Below the pieces are notes generated by a model. That model made no database searches and was not told where the DNA came from. It worked only from the letters and a program-made list of their open reading frames with translations. A program made the translations under genes and the position numbers. DNA of 64,000 nucleotides from Hyperoodon ampullatus (Eukaryota > Chordata > Mammalia > Artiodactyla > Ziphiidae): contig CATKHW010000422.1 of NCBI GenBank assembly GCA_949752795.1, positions 2,976,001 through 3,040,000 on the forward strand, read 5' to 3'. The stretch's first letter is position 1; each line of letters opens with the position of its first letter. Shown piece by piece: positions 39,998 through 52,414 of this stretch.

Positions 39998-42681
39998 CAA
40001 TTTGGCAGAGGATGAAAGGGAAGAGGGAGAACCAATGAGAGAGTAGCTGTTAGGCATTTGGACGGGCACATATCACTGTAATTTCCCGGCAGGAAGAAGA
40101 ATTAACCAAAGTCTCAGCCACCCACCGGGAATCAGTATAGATCCTGAACCAAAATTTTGGACTTGCGGTCAGCTCACCAAAAACGAGTTGAAAAATGGAG
40201 CTCAGGGGCACAGCAATTCACAATCTGGCCGAGTAATAAAGGACAACTATCGTCCAAAAATCTGTTGAGGGAAGGCAACGAGGCGGACTTGAAAGCGAGG
40301 CAGAATAGCAGGAAACAGATTTCAAGAGGTACGTTGGAATCGCCTTTAGAGCACAGGAAGAGGGGCACAACTTCGACAATGATGCACTTGGCCAAAAAGG
40401 GCGTATGCGTTTTCTCCTGAATATATTCAGGAGAAAACGCATACGCCCTTTTTGGCCAAGCAAGCAAGCGGGCAATGCAAATCTGCGCTACAGAGAAGTA
40501 TCACTTCCCACCGGTCAAAAGGGACATCCACAAAATGTGTAAAAACCAGAAAGGCAAGACAGGCCCTGGAGAACAGGGAGCCTTGTTATGCTGATGGGTG
40601 GGATGTAAATTGCCAACTGCCTCTCTGGAGGAGTGCATTGTGTTCCCTAAAACAAGTAAAGAACAGAGCTACAGAGCCAAGGGCACTTCCAGTCTAGGGA
40701 ATATACCTTGGGAAAACTGAAAATCAAAAAGACACAGCCACCCCAAAATTTAGGGCTGCACTGCTTACAAGGACCTCAACTTGGGTACACCTTAAATATC
40801 CCAGGAAATATAAAAATGGTTCAAAAAATTGTGGTACTTACGTACGATGGAATATCCCTCAGCCATGAAATCAATGTCATAAGACCAGTAGCAGCAAAAT
40901 GGGTGGATTCAGGTACGATGATTCTAAGTGAAATAAGTCACACAGAAAAAGAAACTTATCATAAGATATCACTTATGAAGATCCTGTAAACATGGCTACT
41001 CTTGAACTGAGTTAGGAAAGAGAACAGTGTCTCACATTTAGAAAACACTCTTATGCCTGCTTAAGGGGGAAGGAGAGGTGGGGTGATGCATAAAACCAGA
41101 GTTTGATATAAGCACAGGTACCGTTCCAAAAACCAGCTATGGAATAGCCAAGACCTACACCTTCCTCAGTGAAAGGGACTCAAAACCCCATATTTCCCGC
41201 AGAGGAATATATCTGACTAGTAAGAATCTTAAAACCTATGTATTGATATGTCTCCGTAAGGGAAACAAGTGTGTCTAGACTGGGATAAATATGGCAGCGA
41301 GAATCAGCTCAAACCCACAATAAAAAGGAATTTCAAAAATAAAACAAAAAAACTGGGAAATTCTTTACAATTCCTTCAAGGTCTCTTTTGAAACCTGAAA
41401 TGACCCTATCTACAATGACAGCTGGATGTGGCATAAGGCTGGACACTTGGGACTGAGAGGATTGGTGAGATTGGGTGAGCAAATGCAGACCCTTTAAAGC
41501 AATAATGCATGGCACACTTTCCATTGGTCCCAACTCTCCAGGTTGAAGGGAATATTACTACAGATATAACATGTACGGGAATCCTAGAGAACGGACACAC
41601 TGTGAATATGAAAGGTTTCTAAAACTCAACGAATAGTCCCTCTCCTGGTGCTCCGGTTTGTCTTTCCATCTGCTTTATTATCAACCTCCCAACTTGGAGA
41701 GACAGCCCCTTTAACCTCCTTGATCGCACAGGTTGCCAATTTGGCAGAGGATGAAAGGGAAGAGGGAGAACCAATGAGAGAATAGCTGTTAGGCATTTGG
41801 ACGGGCACATATCACTGTAATTTCCCGGCAGGAAGAAGAATTAACCAAAGTCTCAGCCACCCAGCGGGAATCAGTATAGATCCTGAACCAAAATTTTGGA
41901 CTTGCGGTCAGCTCACCAAAAACGAGTTGAAAAATGGAGCTCAGGGGCGCAGCAATTCACAAACTGGCCGAGTAATAAAGGACAACTATCGTCCAAAAAT
42001 CTGTTGAAGGAAGGCAATGAGGCGGACTTGAAAGCGTGGCAGAATAGCAGGAAACAGATTTCAAGAGGTACGTTGGAATCGCCTTTAAAGCACAGGAAGA
42101 GGGGCACAACTTCGACAATGATGCACTTGGCCAAAAAGGGCGTATGCGTTTTCTCCTGAATATATTCAGGAGAAAACGCATACGCCCTTTTTGGCCAAGC
42201 AAGCAAGCGGGCAATGCAAATCTGCACTACAAAGAAGTATCACTTCCCACCGGTCAAAAGGGATATCCACAAAATGTGTAAAAACCAGAAAGTCAAGACA
42301 GGCCCTGGAGAACAGGGTGCCTTGTTATGCTGATGGGCGGGATGTAAATTGCCAACTGCCTCTCTGGAGGAGTGCATTGTGTTCCCTAAAACAAGTAAAC
42401 AACAGAGCTACAGAGCCAAGGGCACTTCCAGTCTAGGGAATATACCTTGGGAAAACTGAAAATCAAAAAGACACAGCCACCCCAAAATTTAGGGCTGCAC
42501 TGCTTACAAGGACCTCAACTTGGGTACACCTTAAATATCCCAGGAAATATAAAAATGGTTCAAAAAATTGTGGTACTTACGTACGATGGAATATCCCTCA
42601 GCCATGAAATCAATGTCATAAGACCAGTAGCAGCAAAATGGGTGGATTCAGGTACGATGATTCTAAGTGAAATAAGTCACA
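39304..42681 (+). repeat. Three-monomer-spaced duplicated block, right unit
   Basis: Partner of 34087-37464. It includes the back of copy 23, copy 24 and the front of copy 25. With copy 23 or 26 as the third member, the region reads as two rounds of a three-monomer higher-order unit. Confidence 0.8.
39998..41736 (+). repeat. Satellite monomer 24 (twin of copy 21)
   Basis: It carries the linked set of copy 21, including the T-to-A change at 41319 that removes the TATA-like motif. It differs from copy 21 at 40564 (C, not T) and 41661 (T, not A). The palindrome at 40387-40460 is perfect. Confidence 0.93.
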
Positions 42682-43475
42682 GAGAAAAAGAAACTTATCA
42701 TAAGATATCACTTATGAAGATCCTGTAAACATGGCTACACTTGAACTGAGTTAGGAAAGAGAACAGTGTCTCACATTTAGGAAACACTCTTATGCCTGCT
42801 TAAGGGGGAAGGAGAGGTGGGGTGATGCATAAAACCAGAGTTTGATATAAGCACAGGTACCGTTCCAAAAACCAACTATGGAATAGACAAGACCTACACC
42901 TTCCTCAGTGAAAGGGACTCAAAACCCCATATTTCCCGCAGAGGAATATATCTGACTAGTAAGAATCTTAAAACCTATGTATTGATATGTCTCCGTAAGG
43001 GAATCAAGTGTGTCTAGACTGGGATAAATATGGCAGCGAGAATCAGCTCAAACCCACTATAAAAAGGAATTTCAAAAATAAAACAAAAAAACTGGGAAAT
43101 TCTTTACAATTCCTTCAGGGTCTCTGATGAAACCTGAAATGACCCTATCTACAATGACAGCTGGATGTGGCATAAGGCTGGACACTTGGGACTGAGAGGA
43201 TTGGTGAGATTGGGTGAGCAAATGCAGACCCTTTAAAGCAATAATGCATGGCACACATTCCATGGGTCCCAACTCTCCAGGTTGAAGGGAATATTACTAC
43301 AGATATAACATGTACGGGAATCCTAGCGAACGGACACACTGTGAATACGAAAGGTTTCTAAAACTCAACGAATAGTCCCTCTCCTGGTGCTCCGGTTTGA
43401 CTTTCCATCTGCTTTATTATCAACCTCCCAACTTGGAGAGACAGCCCCTTTAACCTCGTGGTTCGCACAGGCTGC
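41737..43475 (+). repeat. Satellite monomer 25 (twin of copy 22)
   Basis: It carries the copy 22 set and differs from it at 42259 (A), 42293 (T) and 42682 (G). Private changes near its end are tagcgaac at 43327, ctcgtgg near 43458 and ggctgcc near 43472. The palindrome at 42126-42199 is perfect. Confidence 0.93.
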
Positions 43476-45214
43476 CAATTTGGCAGAGGATGAAAGGGAA
43501 GAGGGAGAACCAATGAGAGAGTAGCTGTTAGGCATTTGGACGGGCACATATCACTGTAATTTCCCGGCAGGAAGAAGAATTAACCAAAGTCTCAGCCACC
43601 CACCGGGAATCAGTATAGATCCTGAACCAAAATTTTGGACTTGCGGTCAGCTCACCAAAAACGAGTTGAAAAATGGAGCTCAGGGGCACAGCAATTCACA
43701 AACTGGCCGAGTAATAAAGGACAACTATCGTCCAAAAATCTGTTGAGGGAAGGCAACGAGGCGGACTTGAAAGCGAGGCAGAATAGCAGGAAACAGATTT
43801 CCAGAGGTACGTTGGAATCGCCTTTAAAGCACAGGAAGAGGGGCACAACTTCGACAATGATGCACTTGGCCAAAAAGGGCGTATGCGTTTTCTCCTGAAT
43901 ATATTCAGGAGAAAACGCATACGCCCTTTTTGGCCAAGCAAGCAAGCGGGCAATGCAAATCTGCACTACAAAGAAGTATCACTTCCCACCGGTCAAAAGG
44001 GACATCCACAAAATGTGTAAAAACCAGAAAGGCAAGACAGGCCCTGGAGAACAGGGAGCCTTGTTATGCTGATGGGCGGGATGTAAATTGCCAACTGCCT
44101 CTCTGGAGGAGTGCATTGTGTTCCCTAAAACAAGTAAACAACAGAGCTACAGAGCCAAGGGCACTTCCAGTCTAGGGAATATACCTTGGGAAAACTGAAA
44201 ATCAAAAAGACAGAGCCACCCCAAAATTTAGGGCTGCACTGCTTACAAGGACCTCAACTTGGGTACACCTTAAATATCCCAGGAAATATAAAAATGGTTC
44301 AAAAAATTGTGGTACTTACGTACGATGGAATATCCCTCAGCCATGAAATCAATGTCATAAGACCAGTAGCAGCAAAATGGGTGGATTCAGGTACGATGAT
44401 TCTAAGTGAAATAAGTCACAGAGAAAAAGAAACTTATCATAAGATATCACTTATGAAGATCCTGTAAACATGGCTACACTTGAACTGAGTTAGGAAAGAG
44501 AACAGTGTCTCACATTTAGGAAACACTCTTATGCCTGCTTAAGGGGGAAGGAGAGGTGGGGTGATGCATAAAACCAGAGTTTGATATAAGCACAGGTACC
44601 GTTCCAAAAACCAACTATGGAATAGACAAGACCTACACCTTCCTCAGTGAAAGGGACTCAAAACCCCATATTTCCCGCAGAGGAATATATCTGACTAGTA
44701 AGAATCTTAAAACCTATGTATTGATATGTCTCCGTAAGGGAATCAAGTGTGTCTAGACTGGGATAAATATGGCAGCGAGAATCAGCTCAAACCCACTATA
44801 AAAAGGAATTTCAAAAATAAAACAAAAAAACTGGGAAATTCTTTACAATTCCTTCAGGGTCTCTGATGAAACCTGAAATGACCCTATCTACAATGACAGC
44901 TGGATGTGGCATAAGGCTGGACACTTGGGACTGAGAGGATTGGTGAGATTGGGTGAGCAAATGCAGACCCTTTAAAGCAATAATGCATGGCACACATTCC
45001 ATGGGTCCCAACTCTCCAGGTTGAAGGGAATATTACTACAGATATAACATGTACGGGAATCCTAGAGAACGGACACACTGTGAATACGAAAGGTTTCTAA
45101 AACTCAACGAATAGTCCCTCTCCTGGTGCTCCGGTTTGACTTTCCATCTGCTTTATTATCAACCTCCCAACTTGGAGAGACAGCCCCTTTAACCTCCTGG
45201 TTCGCACAGGTTGC
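43476..45214 (+). repeat. Satellite monomer 26
   Basis: It has gacagagcc near 44213 (as in copies 4, 6, 31, 32 and 36) and taggaaac near 44518. It has C at monomer position 327 and G at 946. The palindrome at 43865-43938 is perfect. Confidence 0.93.
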
Positions 45215-46953
45215 CAATTTGGCAGAGGATGAAAGGGAAGAGGGAGAACCAATGAGAGAGTAGCTGTTAGGCATTTGGACGGGCACATATCACTGTAATT
45301 TCCCGGCAGGAAGAAGAATTAACCAAAGTCTCAGCCACCCACCGGGAATCAGTATAGATCCTGAACCAAAATTTTGGACTTGCGGTCAGCTCACCAAAAA
45401 CGAGTTGAAAAATGGAGCTCAGGGGCACAGCAATTCACAAACTGGCCGAGTAATAAAGGACAACTATCGTCCAAAAATCTGTTGAGGGAAGGCAACGAGG
45501 CGGACTTGAAAGCGAGGCAGAATAGCAGGAAACAGATTTCCAGAGGTACGTTGGAATCGCCTTTAAAGCACAGGAAGAGGGGCACAACTTCGACAATGAT
45601 GCACTTGGCCAAAAAGGGTGTATGCGTTTTCTCCTGAATATATTCAGGAGAAAACGCATACGCCCTTTTTGGCCAAGCAAGCAAGCGGGCAATGCAAATC
45701 TGAACTACAAAGAAGTATCACTTCCCACCGGTCAAAAGGGACATCCACAAAATGTGTAAAAACCAGAAAGGCAAGACAGGCCCTGGAGAACAGGGAGCCT
45801 TGTTATGCTGATGGGCGGGATGTAAATTGCCAACTGCCTCTCTGGAGGAGTGCATTGTGTTCCCTAAAACAAGTAAACAACAGAGCTACAGAGCCAAGGG
45901 CACTTCCAGTCTAGGGAATATACCTTGGGAAAACTGAAAATCAAAAAGACACAGCCACCCCAAAATTTAGGGCTGCACTGCTTACAAGGACCTCAACTTG
46001 GGTACACCTTAAATATCCCAGGAAATATAAAAATGGTTCAAAAAATTGTGGTACTTACGTACGATGGAATATCCCTCAGCCATGAAATCAATGTCATAAG
46101 ACCAGTAGCAGCAAAATGGGTGGATTCAGGTACGATGATTCAAAGTGAAATAAGTCACAGAGAAAAAGAAACTTATCATAAGATATCACTTATGAAGATC
46201 CTGTAAACATGGCTACACTTGAACTGAGTTAGGAAAGAGAACAGTGTCTCACATTTAGAAAACACTCTTATGCCTGCTTAAGGGGGAAGGAGAGGTGGGG
46301 TGATGCATAAAACCAGAGTTTGATATAAGCACAGGTACCGTTCCAAAAACCAACTATGGAATAGACAAGACCTACACCTTCCTCAGTGAAAGGGACTCAA
46401 AACCCCATATTTCCCGCAGAGGAATATATCTGACTAGTAAGAATCTTAAAACCTATGTATTGATATGTCTCCGTAAGGGAATCAAGTGTGTCTAGACTGG
46501 GATAAATATGGCAGCGAGAATCAGCTCAAACCCACTATAAAAAGGAATTTCAAAAATAAAACAAAAAAACTGGGAAATTCTTTACAATTCCTTCAGGGTC
46601 TCTGATGAAACCTGAAATGACCCTATCTACAATGACAGCTGGAAGTGGCATAAGGCTGGACACTTGGGACTGAGAGGATTGGTGAGATTGGGTGAGCAAA
46701 TGCAGACCCTTTAAAGCAATAATGCATGGCACACATTCCATGGGTCCCAACTCTCCAGGTTGAAGGGAATATTACTACAGATATAACATGTACGGGAATC
46801 CTAGAGAACGGACACACTGTGAATACGAAAGGTTTCTAAAACTCAACGAATAGTCCCTCTCCTGGTGCTCCGGTTTGACTTTCCATCTGCTTTATTATCA
46901 ACCTCCCAACTTGGAGAGACAGCCCCTTTAACCTCCTGGTTCGCACAGGTTGC
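45215..46953 (+). repeat. Satellite monomer 27
   Basis: A CpG transition in the palindrome left arm (gggtgtatg, near 45619) gives it one mismatch (45604-45677). Other private changes are tctgaactac near 45703, attcaaagtg near 46141 and ggaagtggc near 46644. Confidence 0.93.
45604..45677. repeat. Palindrome, monomer 27, one mismatch
   Basis: The left arm reads gggtgtatg where other copies have gggcgtatg. This is a CpG-to-TpG change with no partner change in the right arm. Confidence 0.92.
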
Positions 46954-47681
46954 CAATTTGGCAGAGGATGAAAGGGAAGAGGGAGAACCAATGAGAGAGT
47001 AGCTGTTAGGCATTTGGACGGGCACATATCACTGTAATTTCCCGGCAGGAAGAAGAATTAACCAAAGTCTCAGCCACCCACCGGGAATCAGTATAGATCC
47101 TGAACCAAAATTTTGGACTTGCGGTCAGCTCACCAAAAACGAGTTGAAAAATGGAGCTCAGGGGCACAGCAATTCACAAACTGGCCGAGTAATAAAGGAC
47201 AACTATCGTCCAAAAATCTGTTGAGGGAAGGCAACGAGGCAGACTTGAAAGCGAGGCAGAATAGCAGGAAACAGATTTCCAGAGGTACGTTGGAATCGCC
47301 TTTAAAGCACAGGAAGAGGGGCACAACTTCGACAATGATGCACTTGGCCAAAAAGGGCGTATGCGTTTTCTCCTGAATATATTCAGGAGAAAACGCATAC
47401 GCCCTTTTTGGCCAAGCAAGCAAGCGGGCAATGCAAATCTGCACTACAGAGAAGTATCACTTCCCACCGGTCAAAAGGGACATCCACAAAATGTGTAAAA
47501 ACCAGAAAGGCAAGACAGGCCCTGGAGAACAGGGAGCCTTGTTATGCTGATGGGCGGGATGTAAATTGCCAACTGCCTCTCTGGAGGAGTGCATTGTGTT
47601 CCCTAAAACAAGTAAACAACAGAGCTACAGAGCCAAGGGCACTTCCAGTCTAGGGAATATACCTTGGGAAAACTGAAAATC

Positions 47682-47696
47682 AAAAAGACACAGCCA
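47682..47696 (+). repeat. Target-site duplication, 5' side of SINE copy 1
   Basis: This 15-bp aaaaagacacagcca matches monomer positions 729-743. It is preceded by tc, so the inferred nick site is tc/aaaa, close to the LINE-1 endonuclease preference for tt/aaaa. Confidence 0.9.
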
Positions 47697-47708
47697 GGGC
47701 CTCCCTGG

Positions 47709-47719
47709 TGGCGCAGTGG
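47709..47719 (+). promoter_or_regulatory. Polymerase III A box of SINE copy 1
   Basis: tggcgcagtgg fits the A-box pattern TRGYNNARNGG at every fixed position. It lies 13 bases into the element, as expected for an internal tRNA-type promoter. Confidence 0.85.
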
Positions 47720-47751
47720 TTGAGAGTCCGCCTGCCGATGCAGGGGATACG

Positions 47752-47762
47752 GGTTCGTGCCC
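47752..47762 (+). promoter_or_regulatory. Polymerase III B-box-like motif of SINE copy 1
   Basis: ggttcgtgccc resembles the B box GGTTCGANNCC but has T where A is usual at the seventh base. The A-to-B spacing is normal for a tRNA-derived SINE. The same change is in SINE copy 2. Confidence 0.75.
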
Positions 47763-47887
47763 CGGTCTGGGAGGATCCCATATGCCGCGGAGCGCCTGGG
47801 CCCGTGAGCCATGGCTGCTGAGCCTGCGCATCCGGAGCCTGTGCTCCGCAACGGGAGAGGCCACAACAGTGAGAGGCCCGCATACCA

Positions 47888-47925
<38 letters not shown>

Positions 47926-47932
<7 letters not shown>

Positions 47933-47940
47933 CACAGCCA
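47926..47940 (+). repeat. Target-site duplication, 3' side of SINE copy 1
   Basis: An exact second copy of the 15 bp. Its five leading As merge with the SINE tail, so that boundary is set by the 5' copy. Confidence 0.88.
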
Positions 47941-48936
47941 CCCCAAAATTTAGGGCTGCACTGCTTACAAGGACCTCAACTTGGGTACACCTTAAATATC
48001 CCAGGAAATATAAAAATGGTTCAAAAAATTGTGGTACTTACGTACGATGGAATATCCCTCAGCCATGAAATCAATGTCATAAGACCAGTAGCAGCAAAAT
48101 GGGTGGATTCAGGTACGATGATTCTAAGTGAAATAAGTCACAGAGAAAAAGAAACTTATCATAAGATATCACTTATGAAGATCCTGTAAACATGGCTACA
48201 CTTGAACTGAGTTAGGAAAGAGAACAGTGTCTCACATTTAGAAAACACTCTTATGCCTGCTTAAGGGGGAAGGAGAGGTGGGGTGATGCATAAAACCAGA
48301 GTTTGATATAAGCACAGGTACCGTTCCAAAAACCAACTATGGAATAGACAAGACCTACACCTTCCTCAGTGAAAGGGACTCAAAACCCCATATTTCCCGC
48401 AGAGGAATATATCTGACTAGTAAGAATCTTAAAACCTATGTATTGATATGTCTCCGTAAGGGAATCAAGTGTGTCTAGACTGGGATAAATATGGCAGCGA
48501 GAATCAGCTCAAACCCACTATAAAAAGGAATTTCAAAAATAAAACAAAAAAACTGGGAAATTCTTTACAATTCCTTCAGGGTCTCTGATGAAACCTGAAA
48601 TGACCCTATCTACAATGACAGCTGGATGTGGCATAAGGCTGGACACTTGGGACTGAGAGGATTGGTGAGATTGGGTGAGCAAATGCAGACCCTTTAAAGC
48701 AATAATGCATGGCACACATTCCATGGGTCCCAACTCTCCAGGTTGAAGGGAATATTACTACAGATATAACATGTACGGGAATCCTAGAGAACGGACACAC
48801 TGTGAATACGAAAGGTTTCTAAAACTCAACGAATAGTCCCTCTCCTGGTGCTCCGGTTTGACTTTCCATCTGCTTTATTATCAACCTCCCAACTTGGAGA
48901 GACAGCCCCTTTAACCTCCTGGTTCGCACAGGTTGC

Positions 48937-50675
48937 CAATTTGGCAGAGGATGAAAGGGAAGAGGGAGAACCAATGAGAGAGTAGCTGTTAGGCATTTGG
49001 ACGGGCACATATCACTGTAATTTCCCGGCAGGAAGAAGAATTAACCAAAGTCTCAGCCACCCACCGGGAATCAGTATAGATCCTGAACCAAAATTTTGGA
49101 CTTGCGGTCAGCTCACCGAAAACGAGTTGAAAAATGGAGCTCAGGGGCACAGCAATTCACAAACTGGCCGAGTAATAAAGGACAACTATCGTCCAAAAAT
49201 CTGTTGAGCGAAGGCAACGAGGCGGACTTGAAAGCGAGGCAGAATAGCAGGAAACAGATTTCCAGAGGTACGTTGGAATTGCCTTTAAAGCACAGGAAGA
49301 GGGGCACAACTTCGACAATGATGCACTTGGCCAAAAAGGGCGTATGCGTTTTCTCCTGAATATATTCAGGAGAAAACGCATACGCCCTTTTTGGCCAAGC
49401 AAGCAAGCGGGCAATGCAAATCTGCACTACAAAGAAGTATCACTTCCCACCGGTCAAAAGGGACATCCACAAAATGTGTAAAAACCAGAAAGGCAAGACA
49501 GGCCCTGGAGAACAGGGAGCCTTGTTATGCTGATGGGCGGGATGTAAATTGCCAACTGCCTCTCTGGAGGAGTGCATTGTGTTCCCTAAAACAAGTAAAC
49601 AACAGAGCTACAGAGCCAAGGGCACTTCCAGTCTAGAGAATATACCTTGGGAAAACTGAAAATCAAAAAGACACAGCCACCCCAAAATTTAGGGCTGCAC
49701 TGCTTACAAGGACCTCAACTTGGGTACACCTTAAATATCCCAGGAAATATAAAAATGGTTCAAAAAATTGTGGTACTTACGTACGATGGAATATCCCTCA
49801 GCCATGAAATCAATGTCATAAGACCAGTAGCAGCAAAATGGGTGGATTCAGGTACGATGATTCTAAGTGAAATAAGTCACAGAGAAAAAGAAACTTATCA
49901 TAAGATATCACTTATGAAGATCCTGTAAACATGGCTACTCTTGAACTGAGTTAGGAAAGAGAACAGTGTCTCACATTTAGAAAACACTCTTATGCCTGCT
50001 TAAGGGGGAAGGAGAGGTGGGGTGATGCATAAAACCAGAGTTTGATATAAGCACAGGTACCGTTCCAAAAACCAACTATGGAATAGACAAGACCTACACC
50101 TTCCTCAGTGAAAGGGACTCAAAACCCCATATTTCCCGCAGAGGAATATATCTGACTAGTAAGAATCTTAAAACCTATGTATTGATATGTCTCCGTAAGG
50201 GAATCAAGTGTGTCTAGACTGGGATAAATATGGCAGCGAGAATCAGCTCAAACCCACTATAAAAAGGAATTTCAAAAATAAAACAAAAAAACTGGGAAAT
50301 TCTTTACAATTCCTTCAGGGTCTCTGATGAAACCTGAAATGACCCTATCTACAATGACAGCTGGATGTGGCATAAGGCTGGACACTTGGGACTGAGAGGA
50401 TTGGTGAGATTGGGTGAGCAAATGCAGACCCTTTAAAGCAATAATGCATGGCACACATTCCATGGGTCCCAACTCTCCAGGTTGAAGGGAATATTACTAC
50501 AGATATAACATGTACGGGAATCCTAGAGAACGGACACACTGTGAATACGAAAGGTTTCTAAAACTCAACGAATAGTCCCTCTCCTGGTGCTCCGGTTTGA
50601 CTTTCCATCTGCTTTATTATCAACCTCCCAACTTGGAGAGACAGCCCCTTTAACCTCCTGGTTCGCACAGGTTGC
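48937..50675 (+). repeat. Satellite monomer 29 (close relative of copy 31)
   Basis: It shares caccgaaaac near 49118, gttgagcgaagg near 49204 and ggaattgcc near 49280 with copy 31. It has ctagaga near 49636 and ctactct near 49938, shared with copy 30. The palindrome at 49326-49399 is perfect. Confidence 0.93.
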
Positions 50676-52414
50676 CAATTTGGCAGAGGATGAAAGGGAA
50701 GAGGGAGAACCAATGAGAGAGTAGCTGTTAGGCATTTGGACGGGCACATATCACTGTAGTTTCCCGGCAGGAAGAAGAATTAACCAAAGTCTCAGCCACC
50801 CACCGGGAATCAGTATAGATCCGGAACCAAAATTTTGGACTTGCGGTCAGCTCACCAAAAACGAGTTGAAAAATGGAGCTCAGGGGCACAGCAATTCACA
50901 AACTGGCCGAGTAATAAAGGACAACTATCGTCCAAAAATCTGTTGAGGGAAGGCAACGAGGCGGACTTGAAAGCGAGGCAGAATAGCAGGAAACAGATTT
51001 CAAGAGGTACGTTGGAATCGCCTTTAAAGCACAGGAAGAGGGGCACAACTTCGACAATGATGCACTTGGCCAAAAAGGGCGTATGCGTTTTCTCCTGAAT
51101 ATATTCAGGAGAAAACGCATACGCCCTTTTTGGCCAAGCAAGCAAGCGGGCAATGCAAATCTGCACTACAAAGAAGTATCACTTCCCACCGGTCAAAAGG
51201 GACATCCACAAAATGTGTAAAAACCAGAAAGGCAAGACAGGCCCTGGAGAACAGGGAGCCTTGTTATGCTGATGGGCGGGATGTAAATTGCCAACTGCCT
51301 CTCTGGAGGAGTGCATTGTGTTCCCTAAAACAAGTAAACAACAGAGCTACAGAGCCAAGGGCACTTCCAGTCTAGAGAATATACCTTGGGAAAACTGAAA
51401 ATCAAAAAGACACAGCCACCCCAAAATTTAGGGCTGCACTGCTTACAAGGACCTCAACTTGGGTACACCTTAAATATCCCAGGAAATATAAAAATGGTTC
51501 AAAAAATTGTGGTACTTACGTACGATGGAATATCCCTCAGCCATGAAATCAATGTCATAAGACCAGTAGCAGCAAAATGGGTGGATTCAGGTACGATGAT
51601 TCTAAGTGAAATAAGTCACAGAGAAAAAGAAACTTATCATAAGATATCACTTATGAAGATCCTGTAAACATGGCTACTCTTGAACTGAGTTAGGAAAGAG
51701 AACAGTGTCTCACATTTAGAAAACACTCTTATGCCTGCTTAAGGGGGAAGGAGAGGTGGGGTGATGCATAAAACCAGAGTTTGATATAAGCACAGGTACC
51801 GTTCCAAAAACCAACTATGGAATAGACAAGACCTACACCTTCCTCAGTGAAAGGGACTCAAAACCCCATATTTCCCGCAGAGGAATATATCTGACTAGTA
51901 AGAATCTTAAAACCTATGTATTGATATGTCTCCGTAAGGGAATCAAGTGTGTCTAGACTGGGATAAATATGGCAGCGAGAATCAGCTCAAACCCACTATA
52001 AAAAGGAATTTCAAAAATAAAACAAAAAAACTGGGAAATTCTTTACAATTCCTTCAGGGTCTCTGATGAAACCTGAAATGACCCTATCTACAATGACAGC
52101 TGGATGTGGCATAAGGCTGGACACTTGGGACTGAGAGGATTGGTGAGATTGGGTGAGCAAATGCAGACCCTTTAAAGCAATAATGCATGGCACACATTCC
52201 ATGGGTCCCAACTCTCCAGGTTGAAGGGAATATTACTACAGATATAACATGTACGGGAATCCTAGAGAACGGACACACTGTGAATACGAAAGGTTTCTAA
52301 AACTCAACGAATAGTCCCTCTCCTGGTGCTCCGGTTTGACTTTCCATCTGCTTTATTATCAACCTCCCAACTTGGAGAGACAGCCCCTTTAACCTCCTGG
52401 TTCGCACAGGTTGC
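50676..52414 (+). repeat. Satellite monomer 30
   Basis: A private actgtagtttc lies near 50759. It has ccggaacc near 50822, ctagaga near 51375 and ctactct near 51677. It has A at monomer position 327. The palindrome at 51065-51138 is perfect. Confidence 0.93.

Larger units (their letters stand above)
47697..47925 (+). mobile_element. CHR-type tRNA-derived SINE, copy 1
   Basis: This non-autonomous retrotransposon interrupts monomer 28. It opens with gggcctccctggtggcgcag, has a polymerase III A box at 47709-47719 and a B-box-like motif at 47752-47762, then a tRNA-unrelated body ending gcccgcataccac, then an A tail (47889-47930 is 42 As, about five of which belong to the target-site copy). It is flanked by 15-bp direct repeats. 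The sequence matches what I recall of the CHR SINE family (tRNA-Glu derived; cetaceans, hippos and ruminants). It depends on LINE-1-type enzymes for mobility. The long intact tail suggests a young element. The SINE shows one substitution against copy 2, at 47795 (C here, G at 58473). Confidence 0.93.
46954..48936 (+). repeat. Satellite monomer 28, interrupted by a SINE (1,983 bp)
   Basis: This is a normal monomer split after monomer position 743 by a 244-bp insertion (SINE plus second target-site copy). A private gaggcagac (CpG transition) lies near 47241. It has C at position 327 and G at 946. The palindrome at 47343-47416 is perfect and lies 5' of the SINE. Confidence 0.93.

Noticed and set aside
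47697..47770. A functional tRNA gene at the head of the SINE
   Set aside because: Only the promoter boxes resemble a tRNA. The B box is off consensus, I could not fold a cloverleaf, and the tRNA-like part runs straight into the SINE body and A tail.
47603..48189. Long lysine-rich or phenylalanine-rich frames across the SINEs (also at 58281-58860)
   Set aside because: The runs of lysine or phenylalanine are translations of the SINE A tail; the rest is SINE body and satellite.
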